A DNA stretch of 64,000 bases, taken from NCBI GenBank assembly GCA_014360015.1, contig JACIYJ010000001.1, positions 372,001 to 436,000 on the forward strand, read 5' to 3'. A program made the translations under genes and the position numbers. Every line of letters begins with the position of its first letter. Position 1 is the first letter of the stretch. Origin of the DNA: Candidatus Aminicenantota bacterium (lineage in GTDB: Bacteria > Acidobacteriota > Aminicenantia > Aminicenantales > Saccharicenantaceae). Shown piece after piece: positions 53,502 through 61,328 of the stretch. The notes below the pieces were generated by a model. It made no database searches. It worked only from the letters and a program-made list of their open reading frames with translations, and was not told the origin of the DNA.

Positions 53502-55067
53502 ATGGAAGAAAAAAAATACTATGCCCTGAGCAACCCAATCTCAGTGCTTCTGAATAAGGAACCTGAAGATTTTAGAAGAAAAGATTTATTAAAATTAATC
53601 GAATTAAAACAACTGGAAAAAATAACCTTTCATTACATCGCTCTCGACGGTAAGCTCAAAGAACTGAAAATTCCGGTGGCCAACGCCGGCCAGGCTGAAA
53701 CCATCCTGGCTGAAGGTGAGAGGGTAGATGGGTCGTCGCTGTATAAAGGCCTGGTGGATATGGGTCTTTCTGACCTCTATGTCGTGCCAGTTTACCGGAC
53801 AGCTTTTCTCAATCCTTTTGACGACAAGAGCCTGGATTTTATCTGCCGTTACCTGGATAAAAACGGACAGCCGGTCCACTTTGCTTTGGATAACATTCTG
53901 GCCAGAGCTCATCAACTGTTCAAACAGCATTCAGGACTGGAATTGAGGGCTCTGGGCGAGCTGGAGTTTTTCCTGCTCAGTGAGAACAATCAGAAGATTT
54001 ATCCGGCTCAGAAACAGTGTGGTTATCATTCATCATCTCCTTTTCTCAAAAGCGGCCAGGTGCTGGATGAGATGGTTCACTACATCACCCAGATCACCGG
54101 GGCGGTTAAATACGCTCACAGTGAAGTCGGTTATGTGGAAAGTGTTCATAGTGACCTCGAAGAAATCAGCGGGAAACGAGCCGAGCAGCTGGAAATTGAA
54201 TTTCTTCCCCGACCGGTTGAACAGATGGCTGACTATTTGGTCCTGGCTCGCTGGCTGATACGCAATGTAGCTTATAAACATGGAATGATCGCCACCTTCA
54301 CCCCAAAAATTGAAGAAGGGGTGGCTGGTAATGGCCTTCATATTCATCTGGAGCTGGTGAAAAATGGTCAGAATGTCATGACCGGGGCTGATGGCCGGTT
54401 GAGCGAAGAAGCTTTGAGGCTGATCGGCGGTCTCTGTGAATATGCCGATTCTCTGACCGCTTTCGGCAACACGGTTTCTTCGGCCTATTTAAGACTGGTT
54501 CCCAATTTAGAAGCACCTACCAGAATCTGCTGGAGTGATCTCAATCGCAGCGCCATGATTCGGGTTCCTCTCGGCTGGACCAACATCAGAAACCTGGCCA
54601 GGCTGGTCAATCCCGGAGAAGAAGATGAGCTGATAAGACAGGAAGGGCGACAGACGGTTGAACTTCGTTCTCCAGATGGTAGCGCTCTTATTCATCTGCT
54701 TTTAGCCGGGATTACCATGGCCGCTGATTGGGCTTTCAGAAAGGACCTGTCGATTTTTCAGGGCCGACAGCCTCTGGAGCTGGCTCAGAAACTCTATGTT
54801 CAGGGCAATATCTTCAAAGATAAAACTCTTCTGGAAACTTTGCCCAGGCTTCCGGGAAGCTGCGTGGAATCAGCCAGAATTCTTAGAGAGAAAAGAGAAC
54901 TATATGAGCGTGATGGCGTCTTTCCTCCCAGTATTATTGATTATGTGGCAAAAATGCTGGAAGAGGAAAATGATGAATTCATGAATAAAAAATTGGCTGA
55001 CCTGCCAGCTGATGACCGACTCCATGAGACCAGAAGAATCATGCACAAAGACCTCCACAAGCATTAA
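53502..55067 (+). CDS. Glutamine synthetase family protein
   Basis: A 521-residue type I-like glutamine synthetase. The N-terminal beta-grasp part has the Asp-Gly-Ser-Ser motif (GERVDGSSLYKG). The metal-binding Glu is in RALGELEFFLL, followed by EQLEIEFLPRPVEQMADYL, the AGNGLHIHLEL metal loop, NTVSSAYLRLVPNLEAPTR and DLNRSAMIRVPLG. It is about 50-70 residues longer than common GSI enzymes, with an extended C-terminal helix region. The Tyr adenylylation motif of GSI-beta is not obvious. GGGAGGA precedes the ATG. True glutamine synthesis or a related gamma-glutamylation is possible; a namZ-linked role is not proven. Confidence 0.87.
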   Translation: MEEKKYYALSNPISVLLNKEPEDFRRKDLLKLIELKQLEKITFHYIALDGKLKELKIPVANAGQAETILAEGERVDGSSLYKGLVDMGLSDLYVVPVYRTAFLNPFDDKSLDFICRYLDKNGQPVHFALDNILARAHQLFKQHSGLELRALGELEFFLLSENNQKIYPAQKQCGYHSSSPFLKSGQVLDEMVHYITQITGAVKYAHSEVGYVESVHSDLEEISGKRAEQLEIEFLPRPVEQMADYLVLARWLIRNVAYKHGMIATFTPKIEEGVAGNGLHIHLELVKNGQNVMTGADGRLSEEALRLIGGLCEYADSLTAFGNTVSSAYLRLVPNLEAPTRICWSDLNRSAMIRVPLGWTNIRNLARLVNPGEEDELIRQEGRQTVELRSPDGSALIHLLLAGITMAADWAFRKDLSIFQGRQPLELAQKLYVQGNIFKDKTLLETLPRLPGSCVESARILREKRELYERDGVFPPSIIDYVAKMLEEENDEFMNKKLADLPADDRLHETRRIMHKDLHKH

Positions 55068-55347
55068 AAAGCATTAAACCGGAATTTAAACCGAGCCGGT
55101 TAGCACCAGGAGGAATCAATCTATATGCTTTTAAAGCTAATTGGCGCCAGAACTAATCGAGATAATCACTTGGAGATTTAGTTCTGATTTTAAAAAACCT
55201 ATTCAGGTCGTTTCAAACCGACGGCTGGAAAAGAGGAACTCGATTAAAGATTGCCACTTTGAAAGAATAGCGATAATAAATATTAAGCCGATTGGGTTCA
55301 AGTATTTCGACCAAAAAACTTCTTGAGTGATATAACTTCTGTTTCTT

Positions 55348-56883
55348 TTATTTTCTGTTTTGAAACATCCTAAGGTTGACGAATCGTCGGTGGTCAATGA
55401 ATTCAGCGGAAAGAGTCTGCCAGAGGGAGTTGAAACGCTGCTGGAGTTCTTGATAGAAAGCTGCCAGGTTTTTGTCAGGAACAGCGGCCAGAGTATCCTT
55501 TTTTATCAGTTCTCTGACCAACTCAGCCAGATTAATTTTTTCGCCTTTTTCCTGCTTATAACACCAGATAGCCTGAAGGGCTGCTCCATAAGCTGCTGAT
55601 TCTGGTTCCTGGAGAGTAACCACAGGTATTTGGAAAATATCGGCCACCACCTGCAGCCAGGTCTGGCTTCTGGCTCCACCGCCGGTTGCTCTAATTTCTT
55701 CAGGCTTAAGTCCGAGAGATTTCATCCTGGCCAGGCCATAGCCGAGATTGAGAATCGTACCTTCAATTATGGCCCGGGCCAAATTGGGCTGGTTAAAATT
55801 CTGGCGATTCAGGCCAAAAAACACAGCCGAAGCCTGGGGCAAGACTGGAACTCTTTCTCCGTCCACAAAAGGTAAAAAGATCAGTCCGGCTGCCCCTGGT
55901 TCAGCCGCTTTGACCAGATTTTCCAAACCTTCGTTATCGAGGTCAAAAAGCTCTTTGAACAACTCAGTGGTATTGGTGACATTCATGGTGCAGAGCAGAG
56001 GAAGCCAGCCCCCGGTACTGTCGCAGAAAGCCGCGATTTCACCATCAGGATCGATAAAAGGTTGTCCAGAATAGGAAAAAATAGTTCCAGAAGTTCCTAA
56101 GCTTAGAGTGCAGAGGCCTTCTGAAACGTTTCCAGTGCCGATAGCAGCCATCATATTGTCACCGCCACCACCTGAAACCAGGACTTTTTTAAAGCCAAAT
56201 TTTTCTGCCACTTCCTTTTTAACATAGCCGACAGGTTCCTTAGGGTGAGAAAGCGGAGGTAATTTTTTCTTCAGGTCAGGGTCTATGACCGTAAGAGCTT
56301 CCTGGTGCCAGCAGAGGTTTCTGATGTCCATCAGACCGGTGCCAGAAGCATCTCCGTATTCCATATGAGGCTGACCGGTCAGGTAAAAATTAAGATAGTT
56401 GTGGGGCAAAAGAATCAGATGAAGTTGTCGGTAATTTTGTGGCTCATGCTTTTTCAACCAGAGAATTTTGGAGGCAGTATAGCCCACAGCCAGGCTGATT
56501 CCCAGTTTATCGATAAAAGCTTTTTTCCCGCCCAAAGCCTGGATGATTTCTTCTGTTTCTTCAACTGTTGAGGTGTCATTCCAGAGCTTGGCCGGTCTGA
56601 TTGGCCGGAAATTTTCATCCAAGGGAACAAACCCGTGCTGCTGACCAGAAATACCTAAGCAGACTATTTCAGAAAGTTTGATTCCAGCTGATTTCAAAGC
56701 TTCCGTAACGGCTTCTTCCATGGCTTTAATCCAGGTCTCCGGGTGCTGTTCGGATTCACCGGGTTTAAGACCGGTCACCATTTGATGACGGCCATAGCCC
56801 CGGCCAAGAACCTGGCCTGATTCCAGCTCAACTACTAAAGCTTTGGTTCCCTGAGTGCCGGAGTCAATTCCCAAAGAGTACAT
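55348..56883 (-). CDS. xylB: Xylulokinase-like FGGY carbohydrate kinase
   Basis: A 511-residue FGGY kinase. Motifs are the N-terminal GIDSGTQGTKALVVEL, LGISGQQHGFVPLD, AKLWNDTST, GDASGTGLMDI, LSLGTSGTIFSYSG in the ATP site and GEEIRATGGGARSQTWLQ-type FGGY loop (RATGGGARSQTWLQVVAD). These point to D-xylulokinase, phosphorylating xylulose with ATP. GQQHG replaces the common GQMHG. AGGAGG precedes the ATG. It is 17 bases after the symporter gene in the operon. Another ketose substrate is possible. Confidence 0.85.
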   Translation of the reverse strand: MYSLGIDSGTQGTKALVVELESGQVLGRGYGRHQMVTGLKPGESEQHPETWIKAMEEAVTEALKSAGIKLSEIVCLGISGQQHGFVPLDENFRPIRPAKLWNDTSTVEETEEIIQALGGKKAFIDKLGISLAVGYTASKILWLKKHEPQNYRQLHLILLPHNYLNFYLTGQPHMEYGDASGTGLMDIRNLCWHQEALTVIDPDLKKKLPPLSHPKEPVGYVKKEVAEKFGFKKVLVSGGGGDNMMAAIGTGNVSEGLCTLSLGTSGTIFSYSGQPFIDPDGEIAAFCDSTGGWLPLLCTMNVTNTTELFKELFDLDNEGLENLVKAAEPGAAGLIFLPFVDGERVPVLPQASAVFFGLNRQNFNQPNLARAIIEGTILNLGYGLARMKSLGLKPEEIRATGGGARSQTWLQVVADIFQIPVVTLQEPESAAYGAALQAIWCYKQEKGEKINLAELVRELIKKDTLAAVPDKNLAAFYQELQQRFNSLWQTLSAEFIDHRRFVNLRMFQNRK

Positions 56884-56900
56884 GTAGTCCTCCTGTAAAA

Positions 56901-58679
56901 TCAGTCAGCCTGGCTCTTAGCTCCAGCCCAGATTTTTCCCATGATTTTAATTAGAACAAAGGTGCTGACCGCGAAAAGAACACTCCAGAAAATTCCCAGA
57001 GGAATTCTTCCGTAAATATAAGCTCCAGCTCCGAAAAGTGCTGAATAGACAAACAGGCAGCCAGTAACCCAGCCAACAAAAGACAGAGTCAGGCTGTCGG
57101 CAGATGGCTCCAGTCCGGCTTCTTGTCTGATTTTTTTCCAGCCAGGTCCGGCTGGCTTTACCAGCTTGTAGAAAGATATCAATTTCTCTTTATCCACCGG
57201 TTTGGTCAGATAGGTGACTATCAGCCAGACTACAGTGGTAAAGGCGATGGTCACCACGAGCGAAATATGCTGGGGAACAGGATGACCGGTTTTGCCGCGA
57301 ATAAAGAAGTAAACAGCCACACTGAACGAACTGGCCATGGCTGCTATTTCTGTCCAGGCATTGATGCGCCACCAGAACCAACGCAGTAAATAAATCAATC
57401 CTGTTCCGGCGCCTATGGACAGCATCAGGTCAAAACTGGCTTTGGCTGATTCTAAAACAAAGGTTAGTAGACTGGCCAAAATCATCAGGATGACAGTCAT
57501 AACTCTTCCCGCGGCCACATAATGCTTTTCATCAGCGCCAGGATGAATAAAACGACGGTAAAAATCATGGACCACATAAGAGCTTCCCCAATTAAGATGG
57601 GTGACCAGAGTGGACACATAAGCGGCCAACAGCCCGGCAACCATTATACCCAGAAAACCATGTGGCAGAAACTTGAGCATGGCCGGATAGGCCATATCAT
57701 TGCCAATGAGCCTTGGGTCAACGTTGGGAAAAGCTTTCTGGATGTCAGAAAGGTTAGGGTAAATTATAAAAGAGCACAGGGCTACCAGAATCCAGGGCCA
57801 GGGCCTGAGAGCATAATGGGCGGCGTTGAAAAACAGCGTTCCATAGAGAGCATCTTTTTCACTTTTAGCTGCCAGCATTCTCTGAGCGATGTAGCTACCA
57901 CCACCCGGTTCAGCTCCCGGATACCAGACTGACCACCACTGGATAGCGACCGGGATGATAAAAATTGACAGGGCCACCGTCCAATTGCCAAAATCAGGTA
58001 ACAGGCCGATGGTTTTGGGGTCAAGTTTTTGAAAAAGTCCAGACAAACCACCAATTTCAGGTTGCTTAAGAGCAAAAATAGCGGCTGAAAATGCGCCGGT
58101 CATAGCAATGCCGAATTGAATTAAATCTACCACCAGCACTCCCCAGAGACCGGCGGTAGCGGCAAAAATGATATTGATAATGCTGCAGATAATCAGAGTC
58201 CTGGTCATCGGCCAGCCTAAGAGGACATTGGCAATTTTAGCGGCTGCCAGGTTGACTGAAGCCATAATGACGCAGTTAAAAAACAACCCGAGATAGATGG
58301 CTCGGAAACCGCGGACAAAAGAAGCTGGTTTGCCAGAATAACGCAGTTCATAGAATTCCAGGTCGGTCAGTACCTGAGACCTTCTCCACAGGCGAGCATA
58401 AAAAAAGACGGTCATCATTCCGGTTAGTAAAAAAGCCCACCAGACCCAGTTGCCAGCCACACCGTTGTTCCTGACGATGTTGGTCACCAGATTGGGGGTG
58501 TCGGTGCTGAAGGTGGTGGCCACCATGGAGACACCAATCAGCCACCAGGGTGCAGCCCGGCCAGAAGTGAAAAACTCGGCCGTATTTTTTCCAGCCCGGC
58601 GGCTGAGAATCAGAGGTGGTAAAAAGCAGATGCTGATAGAAGCAATGACTATTATCCAGTCGAGTAAGGTTAGATGCAT
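56901..58679 (-). CDS. Sodium:solute symporter (SSS family)
   Basis: A 592-residue integral membrane protein with about 13-14 hydrophobic helices, of the SSS/SGLT type. Visible family blocks are SRRAGKNTAEFFTSGRAAPWWLIGVSM, GVLVVDLIQFGIAMTG, YIAQRMLAAKSEKDA and VAGLLAAYVSTLVTHLNWGSSYVV with the Na-binding Ser/Thr. It imports a sugar or related compound with sodium. Located between nagB and xylB in the operon, it probably carries the sugar these enzymes process. The SD is AAGGA. Confidence 0.88.
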   Translation of the reverse strand: MHLTLLDWIIVIASISICFLPPLILSRRAGKNTAEFFTSGRAAPWWLIGVSMVATTFSTDTPNLVTNIVRNNGVAGNWVWWAFLLTGMMTVFFYARLWRRSQVLTDLEFYELRYSGKPASFVRGFRAIYLGLFFNCVIMASVNLAAAKIANVLLGWPMTRTLIICSIINIIFAATAGLWGVLVVDLIQFGIAMTGAFSAAIFALKQPEIGGLSGLFQKLDPKTIGLLPDFGNWTVALSIFIIPVAIQWWSVWYPGAEPGGGSYIAQRMLAAKSEKDALYGTLFFNAAHYALRPWPWILVALCSFIIYPNLSDIQKAFPNVDPRLIGNDMAYPAMLKFLPHGFLGIMVAGLLAAYVSTLVTHLNWGSSYVVHDFYRRFIHPGADEKHYVAAGRVMTVILMILASLLTFVLESAKASFDLMLSIGAGTGLIYLLRWFWWRINAWTEIAAMASSFSVAVYFFIRGKTGHPVPQHISLVVTIAFTTVVWLIVTYLTKPVDKEKLISFYKLVKPAGPGWKKIRQEAGLEPSADSLTLSFVGWVTGCLFVYSALFGAGAYIYGRIPLGIFWSVLFAVSTFVLIKIMGKIWAGAKSQAD

Positions 58680-58776
58680 TTTTCAATCCTTCTCTTTAAA
58701 CTTTTTCAGTTGAATTCTTATATCACAGGCTGGAAAATCAAGTCAAAAAATAGATAGAAAGAATTTGCTCGCCGGC

Positions 58777-59559
58777 TCAGAATTTCTGCCATTCGGGTTT
58801 GTGCTCATAAACCCACTGATAATAGTCAACATGCTTGAGCTCGGAAGCGGCATCGCGGTCCAGGAGAATTATGGCTCTGGGATGAAGCTGAAGAGCCGAA
58901 GCGGGGACCATCGAAGTTACCGGCCCTTCCACGGCCATGGCGATGGCTTTAGCTTTTTTCTTGCCAAAAGCCATCAGCAGACAGATACGAGCCTCGAGAA
59001 TGGTACCGATGCCCATAGTAATGGCATGATAAGGGACGTTTTCTTCGCCGCCGAAAAAGACAGCATTATCTTTCCTTGTCTGGTCGGTCAGAGTCTTGAT
59101 TCTGGTTCTGGAAGCAAGCGACGAGGAAGGCTCGTTGAAGCCAATATGTCCATCCGTGCCCACTCCCAGAATCTGAACATCTATTCCACCGGCCGCTTTT
59201 ATTTCTTGTTCATACTTTTCACAATAGGCTGGGATATCTTGAGCCAGACCGTCGGGAATATGAACATTCTCAGGCTTAATGTTGATCTGACTGAACAGAT
59301 TTTTCCACATGTATTGATGAAAGGAAGCCGGATGGTCTGGAGAAAGGCCGACGTATTCATCCAGATTAAAGGCTATCACCCGGCTGAAATCCAGACCTTC
59401 CTCTTTGTGCATTTTGATTAGAATTTTATAGAGAAGCAGGGGAGTGTTGCCGGTAGCAAAACCAATTACCGGCTGCGGTTTTTCCTGGATGATTTTTTTT
59501 ATGAGTCGGGCAGCTAGCCAACTGGCTTTTTCACTATCAGGCTGGATGATGATTTCCAT
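58777..59559 (-). CDS. nagB: Glucosamine-6-phosphate deaminase (NagB)
   Basis: NagB converts glucosamine 6-phosphate to fructose 6-phosphate and ammonia. The 260-residue protein has FATGNTPLLLYKIL, the catalytic Asp in IAFNLDEYVGLS, the proton-transfer His/Glu in GVGTDGHIGFNEPSSS and the later THAIT-like YHAITMGIGTILEA. The C-terminus is slightly shorter than the allosteric E. coli enzyme. GAGGG precedes the ATG. The operon partners suggest amino-sugar use. Confidence 0.93.
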   Translation of the reverse strand: MEIIIQPDSEKASWLAARLIKKIIQEKPQPVIGFATGNTPLLLYKILIKMHKEEGLDFSRVIAFNLDEYVGLSPDHPASFHQYMWKNLFSQINIKPENVHIPDGLAQDIPAYCEKYEQEIKAAGGIDVQILGVGTDGHIGFNEPSSSLASRTRIKTLTDQTRKDNAVFFGGEENVPYHAITMGIGTILEARICLLMAFGKKKAKAIAMAVEGPVTSMVPASALQLHPRAIILLDRDAASELKHVDYYQWVYEHKPEWQKF

Positions 59560-59618
59560 GTTTAACCCTCTTGTTCTTTTATTTTTTATTTTTTTTTATT
59601 TTTCAAAACTTTTTCAAT

Positions 59619-61028
59619 CTATTTTTTAATCTCAGGAAGGGTGGCGGCAGCCACAGCCTGGCCAACCCGGCGGCTCTTTTCGTCCGATAGATGGATTTTG
59701 ATTTTTTGGCTCAACTCAGGAAATTCCTTAGCGATAACTTTTTCTGCTTCCTGTTTGATCAGCTCACCACCCTGACCCGAAGTTACCCGGCCAAGTATCA
59801 TCAAATTGCGGTAATCGTAGAAGATTGAATAGAGGTGAGCAGTATAGCCAAGATACACGCCAATGTCTTTAAAAATTTGAATGGCCTGGTCATCGCCTTT
59901 TTCAGCCAGAGCCTGAATTTCTTTAAGCCTCTCAGGAAGCCTTTTTTCTTCGGAAAATTGAAACCCGGCCGAAAGAGCGAGCTTGTTCACAGCTTGCTGG
60001 GAAAAATACATGGCTCCAACACCCCGGTCTCCCGACCATTCATCAACTGCAGCTTCCGGATTGAGGTCAACCGGAGCGAAAGCCAGTTCATCCAGCCAGC
60101 CGGGTAAATGTCCAGAAGGATTGAGATAGCCTCCAGCTTCGCTCGAACCCATGGCTATTCCCAGCACTGCGGTTTGGTTAAGACTGAGGTAACCGGCTAA
60201 AGCGGTGACTTCGCCGTCGTTTATTACTTCAAAAGGCACTCCCCATTCTTTCTGCATTTCCAAGAAAAGATTTTTTACCTTCTTCTCAAAAACCTCTCTT
60301 GGAACGGCCCGGAAAAGAGAGGCAATCCTGACCTGGTTATTAATGTAAATTCCGGCTGCACTCCCACCAATGGCTTCAACTTTTGGCAAGAAAGAAGCGG
60401 CTTTCTTCAGACCGGCTTGGATATGCTCATAATGATAGTTAGGGTCAGATTGTTCCTGGGGATTCCAGGGAATTTCTTCGCTGAAGACCACTTCACCATC
60501 TTTTAAGGCGGCCACCTTAAAATCGCTGGCTCCCAGATCGAAACCCAGCCGGCAGCCGTCAAAATGGCCGCCGAGAATCAACTGGCTTTCCTTTTCTTCA
60601 GGAAATTCATCTGCTTTTACCAGCACCACCTCAAACGGCTTTTCATAAACTGTGCTCATCAGGTTGACGTCAAATTTTCTTTCACCATGAGGAGAATATT
60701 GATTCTTAAGATGCTGATAAATAACTTCCGGCCCCTGAAAATAGATTTTCCAGCCACCTTTTTGCCATAGTAAAAATTTGACCAGCCGCTCAACATAGGT
60801 CAAGGTCAAGGGGAGAGTGAAATCAGTCAGCGGCAGAATTTTTGTTTTCCAGGTGGAAATTAGGTGGTTTTCTCGTTCGATGCCAATTCTTATTTCATTG
60901 CTTTCCGGCTGAGCTTTTTCCTGATACCAGGAAAAGAAAAGCCCCAGTGGCAGGAAATTTGGATCAAAGGAGGGCTGGAAATTCGGTCTTATTTCTCCTG
61001 CTAATTGTTCGACTATTTCTTTTTTCAT
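59619..61028 (-). CDS. ROK-like sugar kinase/hexokinase-fold protein with N-terminal extension
   Basis: A 469-residue protein. The first 160 residues form a domain I do not recognise (SNEIRIGIERENHLISTWKT, FDVNLMSTVYEKPFEVVLV). Then a ROK/actin-like ATPase core follows: GFDLGASDFKVAALKDGEVV (phosphate 1), VINDGEVTALAGYLSLNQT with the catalytic Asp, and AMGSSEAGGYLNPSGHLPG. The ROK zinc motif CxCGxxGC is absent. A GGAGGTG before ATG 61028 sets the start, rejecting a longer frame to 61067. It heads the nagB operon, so it probably phosphorylates or senses a sugar; whether it is a kinase or a regulator is open, because no DNA-binding helix-turn-helix is seen. Confidence 0.7.
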   Translation of the reverse strand: MKKEIVEQLAGEIRPNFQPSFDPNFLPLGLFFSWYQEKAQPESNEIRIGIERENHLISTWKTKILPLTDFTLPLTLTYVERLVKFLLWQKGGWKIYFQGPEVIYQHLKNQYSPHGERKFDVNLMSTVYEKPFEVVLVKADEFPEEKESQLILGGHFDGCRLGFDLGASDFKVAALKDGEVVFSEEIPWNPQEQSDPNYHYEHIQAGLKKAASFLPKVEAIGGSAAGIYINNQVRIASLFRAVPREVFEKKVKNLFLEMQKEWGVPFEVINDGEVTALAGYLSLNQTAVLGIAMGSSEAGGYLNPSGHLPGWLDELAFAPVDLNPEAAVDEWSGDRGVGAMYFSQQAVNKLALSAGFQFSEEKRLPERLKEIQALAEKGDDQAIQIFKDIGVYLGYTAHLYSIFYDYRNLMILGRVTSGQGGELIKQEAEKVIAKEFPELSQKIKIHLSDEKSRRVGQAVAAATLPEIKK

Positions 61029-61050
61029 TCTGGCCACCTCCCGGGTTAAA

Positions 61051-61059
61051 ATTATAGCA
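61051..61059 (-). promoter_or_regulatory. Extended -10 promoter of the ROK-nagB-symporter-xylB operon
   Basis: On the minus strand TGC-TATAAT lies 22 bases before the ATG at 61028. It has no good -35, as is usual for extended -10 promoters. Confidence 0.6.
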
Positions 61060-61099
61060 GTAATCAACCGGGCTGACGATAGGTTTTTCTGAAGAAAGG

Positions 61100-61122
61100 C
61101 AAATTGATAATCAAATTGATAA
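61100..61122. repeat. Tandem 11-base direct repeat (possible operator)
   Basis: CAAATTGATAA occurs at 61100-61110 and again at 61112-61122, one base apart, in the divergent region behind the operon promoter. A 12-base period (just over one helical turn) would fit a regulator binding side by side. Confidence 0.4.
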
Positions 61123-61245
61123 ATTAGTCAGGGCTGAATTATCGTAGCCTCCAGAAAAAGTATTGAACAGTTTTCTTCAGGCAAAATTTAACAGCCAAAT
61201 TAAATCGGAACCGCTCAAATAGTCGTTATCCTGGTCTTTTTAAGA

Positions 61246-61274
61246 TTGACAACCGACCGCTTCTAAAATAGCAT
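61246..61274 (+). promoter_or_regulatory. Promoter of secreted calcium-loop protein
   Basis: TTGACA (61246-61251), 17 bases, TAGCAT (61269-61274), about 55 bases before the gene. Confidence 0.6.
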
Positions 61275-61328
61275 TAGCTTGGTTAGATTATCTCAAGATT
61301 ATTCAATAAACAGGCAGGACGATTGAAA

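Noticed and set aside
55125..55181. An 18-codon frame with AGGAGG upstream, after glutamine synthetase
   Set aside because: The spacing to the ATG is long (11 bases), the product is tiny and has no partner gene; the gap 55068-55347 otherwise shows nothing clear.
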